Shown piece after piece: positions 4,889 to 12,512 of a stretch of DNA of 26,944 nucleotides. The notes under the pieces were generated by a model. The model was not told where the DNA came from. It saw only the letters and a program-made list of their open reading frames with translations, and made no database searches. This DNA is from a virus: positions 1 through 26,944 of IMG/VR virus record IMGVR_UViG_3300018080_003262, one strand, 5' to 3'. Numbering within the stretch: position 1 is the stretch's first letter; every line of letters starts with the position of its first letter. Made by a program: the position numbers and the translations under genes.

Positions 4889-6999
4889 CCCGCCCTCGCT
4901 ATTATCCGTGCCAGCTTGCCCATCACTTTTCTGGGAAGCTCCGCAATGTTGTTTATCACTACATACTCAGGATAAAATTCCCTTACATGGTGGTCCATGA
5001 TTCCGATGCCGACCACTTCTATCCCGGCCTTGATTATCTTTCTCACGGCGCGGTAAAGGTCACCGTGAAGGATCTGGTATCGACGCTCGCTTGTTGCGGG
5101 GTGGCCATCGCTCAACACAAGCATGATTTTTCTTTTCTGCTTCTGCTCACTCAGCCGGTTGGCTGCCCACTTCACAGCGTCACCGTCCGGGTTTTGATAG
5201 CCCGACTTGATGTTTACGAGCCCGTTCAGCTTTGCCGAATCAAAGCGCTTGAAAACCATCAGTTCAAGCCGCTCCTGGTATCTGGCGAATCTGGAAAGGT
5301 CGCCACCGTGGTCCAGTGACCACCGGGCCATTCTCTGATCCGGTACCGAATGGAAGCCGGTTATTTCGAATGGTATCTGTAGCTGGGTGAGCGCCTCGGC
5401 TATGGCTATCGCGGTAAGCCTTGCAGTTTCAATCTTGTCCCCGCTCATGGAGCCGGAAAGGTCTATCAGGATCTCCACGGCCACGTTCGTCGTTTCGGTG
5501 CGCCTTTGCTCCTTGAAGGGCGTGCGGTAGTTGGGGTTTGTAAACATTCTGTTCAGCGACCGCCCGTTTATCATTCCGCGCTCGCGCTCGGTGCGCCAGT
5601 GAACATTCTCCTGGACCTTCAGTGTCTTCTCCAGCCAGTGCTTTATGGATGAAACGTGTTTGTTTATTTCAGCCTTCAGCTTGTTGTATTTGCGCGGGTC
5701 ACCCTTGCCGGTGACATCCATCTCCTTGTCAAAACGCGTGGTCGATACCAGATAGGGCTTGCTCGACCTGCCCCTGTCCACAATTGGGGCTGCGCCGTGT
5801 CTGCCTCTTTTCAGGCTTGCAGGCCCGTCTCCGGGTCTTGCCATCCCAGCATCCACACCATCCGGCTCGACACCTGTGGGATGCTCTTCGCAGAACTTTT
5901 CGATGTTGCGCCTTATCATGTCGTCCACGGTAAAGTTGGTTTCATCCCAGCGCTTGTCCTTGTTGTCGTTGATTACTTCATCACCGCGCTTGTCCCTGGG
6001 TGGTCTAGGTCCGCGATCATCTGATCCAGTGCCGTCTCCCTTTCCATCCTTGTCAGCGCCTCCCTCATCGCCTTCTCCCTCGCTTCCCGTCTTGCCTTCT
6101 GATCCCGACGCTTCTGTCTTTTCTTCGCCTTCGCCAGCGCCCTTCTCCTCTTCGCTCCCACTGCCACCTCCTGTCATTGTGTCGTCGCTCTTTTCGGTTT
6201 TGTTTTTCTCGCCAGTGCCAGAGCCGCCCTTGCCCTTCGAACCAGATCCTTCAGCTTCCTCTTCCTCTCCACCCTTGCCCTTGCTTGTGCCTTCCGAACC
6301 CTCTTCCTTTTCACTGCCCTCTCCCCCTTCTCCGGATTCCCCGGACTCACCGCCCTTGCCGTGCTCGTTTTTTCTGTCCTTGCAGTCGCCCGAACAATCC
6401 TCCTCCTCATTGTCCACGTAATCTATCACGGCGCGGGTTATGTCCTCGGTCACCCTTCGAAGCTCGTCGGTGCTTTTACAGTCGTTCAGCTTTGCGACAT
6501 GGGTTTCAATCCTGTCCATCATTACCATTACGTTTTTGTCTTCGATGTTCCACGGCTCGCCGGACATGCGCCCCTCGATTTCAAAAATAAGCTGGACCGG
6601 CCATGGGTACTTTTCAACACCGTTGTCCCTGATTCCCTTTTTCAGCTTTTCGTTCAGCGGCTTCAGGTTGTAGTGGCAGCCTGGAAATTCCTTGACGATC
6701 TCGCGCTCGATCCTCACATCCTCAAGCGCGTTTAAAAGATTCTTGTGGAAGGCAGCCCCGCGTCCCCTGATCAGCTTGTCAAACTGATTGAAACACGAAT
6801 ACCGGCAGTGGCCGACCTCATGGTCCAGAAAGCCGTGCATGTCTTCCATAAGCTCTGGTGTCAATTCCGTCGTGGCGGGGAGGTATATTGTCTTGCCGTC
6901 CGTCTTCGCCCCACTCCCCTGGAAGACCACTTCTATGTCATATTGTGCCGCAATGATCCTGCCTATCTTTTCAAGGCCTGTTTCAAATATTCTTTTCAT
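4885..6999 (-). CDS. CobT/NorD-like protein: HExxH domain, acidic linker, VWA
   Basis: A 704-residue protein. The N-terminal domain has HEVGH at 60-64 followed by NALEDVRIE at 90-98, the zinc-metallopeptidase-like HExxH...NxxED pattern seen in CobT/NorD-type VWA proteins. Residues ~205-345 are a Gly/Ser/Glu/Lys-rich acidic linker. The C-terminal VWA domain carries the MIDAS motif DLSGSMS (513-519), with later acidic positions in NPDGD and LSDGH. Family knowledge: such proteins work with MoxR/CobS AAA+ ATPases, in metal insertion (CobNST) or in remodelling (NorQ/NorD). The gene starts in a TAATG overlap with exactly such an ATPase gene. No cobalamin genes are nearby, so a chelatase role is unlikely; a phage-specific remodelling or proteolytic machine is the inference. 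Confidence 0.9.
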   Translation of the reverse strand: MKRIFETGLEKIGRIIAAQYDIEVVFQGSGAKTDGKTIYLPATTELTPELMEDMHGFLDHEVGHCRYSCFNQFDKLIRGRGAAFHKNLLNALEDVRIEREIVKEFPGCHYNLKPLNEKLKKGIRDNGVEKYPWPVQLIFEIEGRMSGEPWNIEDKNVMVMMDRIETHVAKLNDCKSTDELRRVTEDITRAVIDYVDNEEEDCSGDCKDRKNEHGKGGESGESGEGGEGSEKEEGSEGTSKGKGGEEEEAEGSGSKGKGGSGTGEKNKTEKSDDTMTGGGSGSEEEKGAGEGEEKTEASGSEGKTGSEGEGDEGGADKDGKGDGTGSDDRGPRPPRDKRGDEVINDNKDKRWDETNFTVDDMIRRNIEKFCEEHPTGVEPDGVDAGMARPGDGPASLKRGRHGAAPIVDRGRSSKPYLVSTTRFDKEMDVTGKGDPRKYNKLKAEINKHVSSIKHWLEKTLKVQENVHWRTERERGMINGRSLNRMFTNPNYRTPFKEQRRTETTNVAVEILIDLSGSMSGDKIETARLTAIAIAEALTQLQIPFEITGFHSVPDQRMARWSLDHGGDLSRFARYQERLELMVFKRFDSAKLNGLVNIKSGYQNPDGDAVKWAANRLSEQKQKRKIMLVLSDGHPATSERRYQILHGDLYRAVRKIIKAGIEVVGIGIMDHHVREFYPEYVVINNIAELPRKVMGKLARIIARAG

Positions 7000-8120
7000 T
7001 AGCTTCTCTCCTGTCCAAAAAGAACCCGCTTGATGATTCCCTCGATGGCCATCTTGTCCTCACGGCTCACCTTTGAAAAGATGGTCGATTCGGCAGCCTT
7101 CAGTGGAGCGTGCTTCTTCTTGTCGCGGTGGCGTACTATCATTTCAGCCCAATCCATGAGCCGCCTGGTTGAGAATGTTGACGCGACCGTTTCCTCTGCA
7201 AAAGCCTTTCTTACCATGGTCGCAACCTTGACCAGTTCGCTGGCCACCTTTTCAGTCATGCGCGGAACCGATCCGGAGACAACCTTGGCTTCGGTTTTCT
7301 GATCAAGGTAGTCGACCACGTAAACCTTCCACCGGTCCAGGAAAGCCTCGTTCATTATGTTTGTGCCCTGGTAGAGCCCACGGAATTCGGCCATCACACC
7401 TACAGCGTTGGCGGTAGCCATGATTCTGAAATCCTTGTGCGGCTCGACTATCTCGTGCCCCTTCTCCTTCAGGGTAAGGCACCCACCCGGCTCAAGAACC
7501 GAATTCAAAACCGAAAGGATCGCAGCGTCGGCAAAATCCAGTTCGTCGATAACCAGCCAGAGCCCGTGTCTCATGCAGTAGGGAAGTATGCCGTCCACCC
7601 ATTCCATTGAGCCGCCCTTCACAACCCATGTCCCTGTGAAGTCTGCGATGGTGGTTTGATGGTTCATGTTGGCCCGCATGAGCGGCTGGCCGATCCGTGC
7701 AGCAAGCTGGAAAAAGCAGGAGGTTTTTCCAGTGCCCGTGTGGCCTATCAAAAACACTGGTTTTGGATGTGGCGTGCTCTGGGTGTCCAGAATCACATCC
7801 TTGGTGAAGTCCTGAAAAACATAGTGCTCGTTTTTCTTCGGGATGTATCTTTTCAGTTCATCGGGGCATGACCGGATTGCCATCTCAGTCCCGGCGATCA
7901 TTACATTTCCTTTTTCATCTATCACAGCCTTGTCCCCCAAATATGCTTCCTGAAGATCGGGATGGACGATACTGTCCAGCCCGCCGTGCTGTTCCGCGTA
8001 TTCCTCAACGGTGATTTCCGGGTGGGCTTCGTCGATGTGGTGCATGAGGTTTCCACACTCATGTCCACACACCGTGCCGTCCTTCCCTATCACCTGACAA
8101 GTGAGCTTTCCCTTTTTCAT
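6999..8120 (-). CDS. MoxR/CobS-type AAA+ ATPase with N-terminal Cys/His finger
   Basis: A 373-residue protein. Residues 8-33 (C8, C18, C22, H27/H28, H33, then a VEEYAEQHGG helix) resemble a MucR/Ros-like zinc finger. The AAA+ core has Walker A GHTGTGKTS (126-134), Walker B LWLVIDELD (187-195) and sensor ATAN (235-238), with the 'NSVLEPGG' and 'FLDRW' features of MoxR/CobS enzymes. It should be an oligomeric ATPase that acts on or through the VWA partner encoded next. The ATGA overlap upstream and TAATG overlap downstream point to a fixed stoichiometric unit with the coiled-coil protein at 8117-8398. Confidence 0.92.
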   Translation of the reverse strand: MKKGKLTCQVIGKDGTVCGHECGNLMHHIDEAHPEITVEEYAEQHGGLDSIVHPDLQEAYLGDKAVIDEKGNVMIAGTEMAIRSCPDELKRYIPKKNEHYVFQDFTKDVILDTQSTPHPKPVFLIGHTGTGKTSCFFQLAARIGQPLMRANMNHQTTIADFTGTWVVKGGSMEWVDGILPYCMRHGLWLVIDELDFADAAILSVLNSVLEPGGCLTLKEKGHEIVEPHKDFRIMATANAVGVMAEFRGLYQGTNIMNEAFLDRWKVYVVDYLDQKTEAKVVSGSVPRMTEKVASELVKVATMVRKAFAEETVASTFSTRRLMDWAEMIVRHRDKKKHAPLKAAESTIFSKVSREDKMAIEGIIKRVLFGQERS

Positions 8121-8398
8121 TTTGCAACCCTCCCAGCCGATTCGATTCTGCGGGCCTTTTCAGCCTCCTCCATGTCCTCGATTGCGCGGGTGAGCGCATT
8201 CGATACATTGAGTCCAGGGTCTACGGTTACTGATTCCGCAACCCGGTTGACGAGCCTTGAAAGCGCCTCTTTCAGAAATTTGTTGTTGGCGGTGAGCACT
8301 TCGTTTTCGGTTTGCAGGTAGTCGATTTCAGATTTGAGGTTGCGCTGCTTGCGGCGGGCTTCCTGGTTTTCGACCAGAAGTTTCTTTACTCCTCCCAT
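8117..8398 (-). CDS. Coiled-coil protein, first gene of the AAA+/VWA unit
   Basis: A 93-residue protein; residues ~5-50 (NLKSEIDYLQTENEVLTANN) have leucine heptads typical of a coiled coil. It has an excellent AAAAGGAGGTCAG ribosome binding site and lies just downstream of one of the three conserved 62-base elements, so it is probably the first gene of a transcription unit running into the AAA+ and VWA genes. It may be an adaptor or oligomerisation partner of the ATPase; that is inference. Confidence 0.85.
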   Translation of the reverse strand: MGGVKKLLVENQEARRKQRNLKSEIDYLQTENEVLTANNKFLKEALSRLVNRVAESVTVDPGLNVSNALTRAIEDMEEAEKARRIESAGRVAK

Positions 8399-8445
8399 GC
8401 CTGACCTCCTTTTTGCGGGCTGACCGTGCCCTGTGTTTATGTGAC

Positions 8446-8507
8446 TTACATACTCCTATACGGTAAAGTCGCTGAAAACCTTGAGGGAAATTGATAAAAT
8501 CCCGTTA
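8446..8507 (-). promoter_or_regulatory. Conserved 62-base promoter-like element, copy C
   Basis: Read on the minus strand this block begins TAACG and ends TATGTAA exactly 62 bases later, with GTTTTC near position 29 and CCG at 45-47. It aligns without gaps at those anchors to the blocks at 12451-12512 and 14852-14913, though it is the most diverged copy. It lies 47 bases upstream of the 8117-8398 start and is followed by the shared AGGAGGTCAG ribosome binding site. A -10-like TATGTAA with no good sigma70 -35 box suggests recognition by another factor. Confidence 0.6.
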
Positions 8508-8651
8508 TCACTATGAAATATGCCTCCAATTAAATCCAGATTTCCAGATTTTACCCAAGTATGTGAAATCACTGGACTTTGCCCGTGAAACACCGTGGAA
8601 CATAGCCCGTGGGCTGGTGGATTCAAGGCATTTCTGGATATGTCTGTGATT
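8508..8651. other. Non-coding gap upstream of element C
   Basis: Together with the element the gap from 8399 to 8651 is 253 bases. This part is AT-richer than the surroundings and has a short direct repeat CCAGATTT (within 8536-8554), but no convincing gene, terminator or RNA. Confidence 0.5.
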
Positions 8652-8876
8652 TCACTCATCTATATCAGCCTTTCCTTCCACGTATTTCTCGTAAAAGGCG
8701 TCCCGCCCCTCGGCGATCATGGCGTGAACCACCCAGGACACGGAAACCTGGCGGCCCCAGAAGCCGGAAAGGTAATCGGCGAACTTCAGAAGCTCGCGGT
8801 CCTGTGTGGGTGTGAAGCGAATGGGCCTGATCTTTGACCGCGCCTCGCATGGAACCGTGTAATGGGCCTTGGCCAC
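8652..8876 (-). CDS. Small protein, possible ribbon-helix-helix regulator
   Basis: A 74-residue basic protein. Residues ~17-60 (IRPIRFTPTQDRELLKFADY, then VSVSWVVHAMIAEGRDAF) fit a beta-strand plus two-helix ribbon-helix-helix layout, as in CopG/MetJ-type DNA-binding proteins; the match is by pattern only. The start is a GTG at 8876 with GAAGGAGGTGGC upstream, directly after the stop of the deacetylase-fold gene, so the two are probably co-expressed. Confidence 0.7.
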   Translation of the reverse strand: MAKAHYTVPCEARSKIRPIRFTPTQDRELLKFADYLSGFWGRQVSVSWVVHAMIAEGRDAFYEKYVEGKADIDE

Positions 8877-9725
8877 CTATGCCACCTCCTTCTCACTTTC
8901 CATTTCGACCTTCAGGCATTCCATCGCCGTGTTGCGGTGGATCTCAAGGATCGTTTCGGTGTTACTGTATCCGCCGGAAAGGTTCCACGCCACCGGAATT
9001 CCCATCTTGTGCAGCGTCTGAAAAACTATCCTGTCACGCTCCTTCATTTCCTCAGTGGTCATCCACCCGCCAAGCGGATCGGAGACATGCGGGTCGGCTC
9101 CAGCCTGGTAGAGAACCAGATCGCAGCCCTTGAAGCGGTCCATGATTATCTCGGGAAGCCGTCTCAAAAATATCTTTGCATCGCTTCTCATTCCATAGAT
9201 GTCACCGCTGGAATAGTGCTCGATCCATTTTATTTTCAGCTTCCGGATTATATCCACTGTCCCGTTTCCATAGTGGCAGTCGCAGTCCAGAATCCCCACC
9301 TTCCGCACCAGCTTTTCAGAATAAAGCCTCTTGGCCGCGATCAGAAGGCCGTTGAACGTGCAGAAGCCTCCACCGTGGGACCAGCAGGCGTGATGAAATC
9401 CACTGCAAAGGGCCGCAACCATTGTCCTGCCCTTTATGGCGGCCTTGGCAGCCCAGTACATTGCACCGGATGTGTACTGAAGCGTCCGTGCGATCTCCTC
9501 CTTCCGGTTTCCAAATCCATTGGGTGCCTTGCAGTCCAGCACACCGTTAACATACTTCATGTCGTGGACCCGGTAAAAATCATTGCGTCCCAGCGGGATC
9601 GGTGACACCACTTCGATGTCAAGGCCGTGCTTCCGCCAGTCCTCGACTACCATTTTCGGCTTGGCCGGACTTGGGCTCATCCCGCCCGAATCGGCCACCA
9701 TCTTGCTTGTGTAATAAACCTTCAT
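8877..9725 (-). CDS. Histone-deacetylase-fold amidohydrolase (HDAC/AcuC/APAH)
   Basis: A 282-residue protein with the full HDAC-superfamily signature: catalytic His pair in SGFHHA (H111, H112), the zinc-binding loop LDCDCHYGNGT (D149, H151), the third zinc ligand in YQAGADPHVSDPLGG (D211), and the transition-state Tyr in NLSGGY (Y253). The N-terminus (YYTSKMVADSGGMSPSP) also matches the family. Length is near the lower end for bacterial members. Known relatives remove acetyl groups from lysines, acetylpolyamines or acetoin-pathway proteins. The substrate cannot be read from the sequence; deacetylation of host or phage proteins or of polyamines are the options. Starts in an ATGA overlap with the preceding gene. 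Confidence 0.93.
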   Translation of the reverse strand: MKVYYTSKMVADSGGMSPSPAKPKMVVEDWRKHGLDIEVVSPIPLGRNDFYRVHDMKYVNGVLDCKAPNGFGNRKEEIARTLQYTSGAMYWAAKAAIKGRTMVAALCSGFHHACWSHGGGFCTFNGLLIAAKRLYSEKLVRKVGILDCDCHYGNGTVDIIRKLKIKWIEHYSSGDIYGMRSDAKIFLRRLPEIIMDRFKGCDLVLYQAGADPHVSDPLGGWMTTEEMKERDRIVFQTLHKMGIPVAWNLSGGYSNTETILEIHRNTAMECLKVEMESEKEVA

Positions 9726-10023
9726 GTCAATCCACCCTTTCTAAACTCGGCGCATATTTCAAGAACCTTGTACGACCGCTTTGAATCGCAGAATTCATGC
9801 AGCAGGTTTGAGAATTTCTTTAGCTCCCGGTCGCTCATCATTCCAAACACCTGCCGCAGGGTCGCGTTGCTTGTTGTGATAAACTGCGCCATCGTCATCT
9901 TCTTCGCGTCCTTGAGCCTGCCCCGAATGGCGTAGCTGGTGTTGAACCAGATGTCGTCCGGAACCGTTACCTTCATCCTCTCGACCACGATCTGTTTGGT
10001 TTTTGTATTCATGTCAATCCACC
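9721..10023 (-). repeat. Duplicated 16-base gene junction
   Basis: The plus-strand 16-mer TTCATGTCAATCCACC occurs at 9721-9736 and 10008-10023. Each copy covers the end of one gene, a ribosome binding site and the ATG plus next two bases of the next gene. The identity spans non-homologous proteins, so it is not explained by gene duplication. Confidence 0.8.
9722..10012 (-). CDS. Hypothetical 96-residue basic protein
   Basis: A basic, mostly helical protein (VERMKVTVPDDIWFNTSYAI, then FGMMSDRELKKFSNLLHEF). The first part could be a strand-helix DNA-binding unit but no family is recognised. The start region GGTGGATTGACATGAA is identical over 16 bases to that of the following deacetylase-fold gene. 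It overlaps that gene by 4 bases. Confidence 0.8.
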   Translation of the reverse strand: MNTKTKQIVVERMKVTVPDDIWFNTSYAIRGRLKDAKKMTMAQFITTSNATLRQVFGMMSDRELKKFSNLLHEFCDSKRSYKVLEICAEFRKGGLT

Positions 10024-10352
10024 TTCGCCAGTTCTTCCATGGCTTCCTCGAATGTTGTTGTCTTGTGGGTTTTCGATGCCGGTTTCTTTTTGGTTTTGGG
10101 TGCCGGTTTCTTTTTGGTTTTGGGTGCCGGTCTGCCGCCTCCGCCTTCAGGCCCGCACTTGCTGCTGACCTTGATGTAGCCCTTTGCTATCTTGTCCTCC
10201 GCCCGGTCAAACGCCTCGGCCTCGCTTCTGGTCTGCTCGCCGCCGATCCTGCCTATGCGGCCCCAGCGGATTATTGCCATCCCGCGACCGGCTGGCTCTA
10301 TCTCCCAGTACTTGTTTGACCTGCCTTCTGTGAATTCATAGCGTCCGTACAT
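10014..10352 (-). CDS. WGR-domain protein with Lys-rich tail
   Basis: A 112-residue protein. Residues 1-60 form a WGR domain: YWEIEPAGRGMAIIRWGRIG with the signature W30-G31-R32 and a following IGRIGG, then EAEAFDRAEDKIAKGY. WGR domains occur in PARP1-3, where they bind DNA ends, and in bacterial MolR-like and stand-alone proteins. Residues ~76-100 are a Lys/Pro repeat (PAPKTKKK twice) that would bind nucleic acid, and a short helical end follows. I chose the ATG at 10352 (CGGAGGG upstream); the longer frame runs back into the upstream gene. Its place near DNA ligase fits a DNA-end or nick-binding role, which is inference. Confidence 0.85.
   Translation of the reverse strand: MYGRYEFTEGRSNKYWEIEPAGRGMAIIRWGRIGRIGGEQTRSEAEAFDRAEDKIAKGYIKVSSKCGPEGGGGRPAPKTKKKPAPKTKKKPASKTHKTTTFEEAMEELAKVD
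10078..10125. repeat. Two perfect 24-base tandem repeats in the WGR gene
   Basis: Two identical 24-base units (10078-10101 and 10102-10125) encode the repeated Lys/Pro segment of the WGR protein tail. Copy number could vary between relatives. Confidence 0.85.
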
Positions 10353-10353
10353 A

Positions 10354-10761
10354 TCAGTCGCCCTCCGTTGATGTTGCCTCGAGCGCCTTCCTGTAAAGCC
10401 AGTCGACGCCCTTTTCAAAGTCTTCGTTTTCAAAGGTTTCGTTCCCCAGAAACCCGCTTGTGGAATCGCCGAGTGCAAAGGTCCAGCCGCCGTCCCAGAA
10501 TGATTCTATCCGGCAGTTCATTTCCATGTCGTAGATGGCCTTCAGCTTTGCCATCGGCCCGTCAAATTCGATCAGCCCGTTTTTGACCGCGCAATTGTCG
10601 CAGAATTCAGAAACCACGTTGGGCCTCTTCTCCACAAGGTAGCCGTAGGCCCGCACCTTGTTTCCAGTTCCACATCCCGAACAGCGTCCAATACAGTCGG
10701 TGATGAAATTTTCGGTGGCTCTCTCCAGCCACGGTTTTGGTTTTAGATCCGGTGTGCTCAT
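10354..10761 (-). CDS. Hypothetical Cys4 zinc-ribbon-like protein
   Basis: A 135-residue protein with C27-x2-C30 and C54-x2-C57 flanking a short beta-like segment, a zinc-ribbon arrangement (C23 is also nearby). The remaining ~75 residues are acidic and Trp-containing with no known motif. It overlaps the ligase gene by 4 bases and the WGR gene follows directly, so the three are probably made together. A nucleic-acid-related role is inferred from the ribbon and context. Confidence 0.82.
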   Translation of the reverse strand: MSTPDLKPKPWLERATENFITDCIGRCSGCGTGNKVRAYGYLVEKRPNVVSEFCDNCAVKNGLIEFDGPMAKLKAIYDMEMNCRIESFWDGGWTFALGDSTSGFLGNETFENEDFEKGVDWLYRKALEATSTEGD

Positions 10762-11723
10762 CGTATTCTCCTTCTTCTTGATTTTGCCTTCTTCTGTTCC
10801 TTCATGTCGTCCTTGACCTTCTGCAGCGTGCAGTCCTTCGCGTCCATGCCGTCCTCGCGGAAGCGGTAAAATGTGGGGTGGCGAAGCCGGTCCGTTTTGG
10901 AAAGCTCCTGTGCATATACGTCCACCACACGCCCGATGTATTTCTCTGGCTCCTCGGTCATGTCCTCGCGTATGCTGTCCACAAAGCCGGAAGCGTACCC
11001 GATGGCCTTGGGCTTGCCGTCATCGTCGATCACTGAAACCTCCATCGCGCCAACCATGCCCGTGTACTTTCCATTGCCGGGTTTGAAGCCGCTGATGAAG
11101 ACCGAAATGTCGTAGCTCTTCTTCATTTTCGACCAGCCCGATCCATAGCCCTGCCTCACATCCTTCACGACCAGCCCCTCGCCGCCCCTGCCCACTACCT
11201 TGAGAAAGAGCTCTTCGACCTTGTCGTGCGGATACTGTGTGAGGGTTTTGATGTTTGGATTTTTCATCCGCTTTACAACCTCGACCAGAATCTTCCGGCG
11301 CTGTGTAAGCGGAAGGCCCCTTATGTCCTTGCCCTTGAAAACCGGGATGTCCCAAACATAGTATTTGATCCAGCCGATCTCCTTCTGCCGCTCGATGGCC
11401 TTGGCGGGCGAGGCTCCCATTATGGAAGTCGTGGTCGAAATATCGGTGTGGAACATCTCGCCGTCCAGTTCACAGCCCTCAAGGCCGGGATATTCGACGC
11501 CCGTGATATGCGGCACGTTGGCCGTCTTGTCCACATTGATCCTGTCCACCTTGGATTTATGCCGTGAGAGCAGCGTATTGCCCTCTGTGCGGCCCGTAGG
11601 GTCGTGGGCAAGGTGAAGAGTATACCTCGCCCCGTCCAGCTTCAGTTCGCCGATGTGGTGCTTTGACAGGGTCTCGGGCAGCTTGGCCGTGCAGCGGGCC
11701 GGTTGTACGTAAAGCGCGTCCAT
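10758..11723 (-). CDS. ATP-dependent DNA ligase
   Basis: A 321-residue protein with the nucleotidyltransferase motifs in order: motif I ELKLDGAR with the adenylated K28, motif III ELDGEMF (85-91), IIIa YYVWDIP (121-127), motif IV GEGLVVKD (181-188) and motif V WSKMKK (197-202). The C-terminal ~115 residues fit an OB-fold, and the end is very basic (KAKSRRRRIR). It seals nicks with ATP during phage replication or repair. Length is typical of small phage ligases. The ATG at 11723 has GGGGGAGGCAAAA upstream. Confidence 0.95.
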   Translation of the reverse strand: MDALYVQPARCTAKLPETLSKHHIGELKLDGARYTLHLAHDPTGRTEGNTLLSRHKSKVDRINVDKTANVPHITGVEYPGLEGCELDGEMFHTDISTTTSIMGASPAKAIERQKEIGWIKYYVWDIPVFKGKDIRGLPLTQRRKILVEVVKRMKNPNIKTLTQYPHDKVEELFLKVVGRGGEGLVVKDVRQGYGSGWSKMKKSYDISVFISGFKPGNGKYTGMVGAMEVSVIDDDGKPKAIGYASGFVDSIREDMTEEPEKYIGRVVDVYAQELSKTDRLRHPTFYRFREDGMDAKDCTLQKVKDDMKEQKKAKSRRRRIR

Positions 11724-11735
11724 TTTTGCCTCCCC

Positions 11736-12413
11736 CTAGCTGTTTAGGATATCGTCAAGATCAGCGTCCGTGCTGGCCGCTGTGGTTTTTGCCTTCGCCT
11801 TCTTGACCGGCTTTTTGGCGGCCTTCTTTTTGACTCCCTTCCTGACCCGGCTTGCTGCCTCCTTCACACCGTCTTCCTCGGCTGTCATTTCAGCAAGGGC
11901 CTCTTCCGTTTTCGGTTCCGCCTTTGCAGGCTTTGCCGGTGCGGGCGCTTCGCCAAGCTGGTCAATGGCGTCCGCCCTCAGTTCCATGTCCGCCTTCAGT
12001 TCCGAATTGCCTGTGAAGGAAATGGTCTGCTTGGTGGTTATCTCTGAAATCGCCTCGTCAAATTTGGAGCCAAGCGCGACTTCCAGATCCTTCTGCCTGA
12101 AGCTGCAGCAGCCGAGAATCGTGGTAAGTGTTACCGTGCCGTCGTCGATCAGTTCCTGAATCCTGTCCACGTTCCATACTATTGTTTTTCGTTCTGAAAG
12201 CGTGGCGCATCCGCTGTCGGTGTTCACGCTCTGCTCGACCAGATCAAAACCGTCCCCGTTCTTTTCGGCGTAGGCGACAAATTCCTTTCTGATCTGTCCA
12301 GCCCTGTCCTTGAAAATCTTTTCAAGGGCCGAGTAGGAACAGCCCTGTCTGATGATCTCCACAAGGCGCTGTGGAAGGGTGGGGGTTTCGTCCTTCTTGA
12401 GTTTGATAGCCAT
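11736..12413 (-). CDS. Unknown protein with Lys/Ala-rich tail and acidic C-terminus
   Basis: A 225-residue protein. The first ~140 residues look globular (LPQRLVEIIRQGCSYSALEK; TLSERKTIVWNVDRIQELI), followed by an Ala/Pro linker, a histone-H1-like Lys/Ala tract (VKKKAAKKPVKKAKAKTTAA) and a short acidic end DLDDILNS. The tail suggests nucleic acid binding and the acidic tip recalls protein-docking tails of SSB-like proteins, by analogy only. I chose the ATG at 12413, where AGGAGGTCAG precedes it. It is probably the first gene of a unit driven by the element at 12451-12512 and leading into the ligase. Confidence 0.8.
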   Translation of the reverse strand: MAIKLKKDETPTLPQRLVEIIRQGCSYSALEKIFKDRAGQIRKEFVAYAEKNGDGFDLVEQSVNTDSGCATLSERKTIVWNVDRIQELIDDGTVTLTTILGCCSFRQKDLEVALGSKFDEAISEITTKQTISFTGNSELKADMELRADAIDQLGEAPAPAKPAKAEPKTEEALAEMTAEEDGVKEAASRVRKGVKKKAAKKPVKKAKAKTTAASTDADLDDILNS

Positions 12414-12450
12414 GATTCTGACCTCCTGTTTGTGACCCAATTGTTTGTGG

Positions 12451-12512
12451 TTACATAACCGTTAACGGCTACTTTCCGAAAAACTTTAGCTTTTTCTTGC
12501 AAATTAGCGTTA
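12451..12512 (-). promoter_or_regulatory. Conserved 62-base promoter-like element, copy B
   Basis: On the minus strand the block runs from TAACG to TATGTAA. It shares AAAGCTAAAGTTTTTC (positions 20-35), GCCG (44-47) and ACGGTTATGTAA (51-62) exactly with the block at 14852-14913. Positions 1-44 overlap the last codons of the gene at 12469-12702, so the conserved DNA is partly coding here, which argues that the DNA itself is under selection. It lies 37 bases before the 11736-12413 start. Confidence 0.65.

Noticed and set aside
6174-6410. Arg/Lys/Ala-rich 78-residue ORF
   Set aside because: It is an alternative frame of the low-complexity linker of the VWA protein, without its own start signals.
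5759-6421. Plus-strand Ser/Pro-rich ORF
   Set aside because: It is the mirror of the acidic Gly/Ser/Glu linker of the CobT-like protein; the low complexity explains the open frame.
8456-8659. 67-residue minus-strand ORF in the promoter gap
   Set aside because: The ribosome binding site is weak, the composition is not protein-like, and its end overlaps a conserved regulatory block whose conservation does not follow this frame.
12224-12502. 92-residue minus-strand ORF overlapping 11736-12413
   Set aside because: It is an out-of-frame reading of the Lys-rich-tail gene; the frame with AGGAGGTCAG and a balanced composition is the one at 11736-12413.
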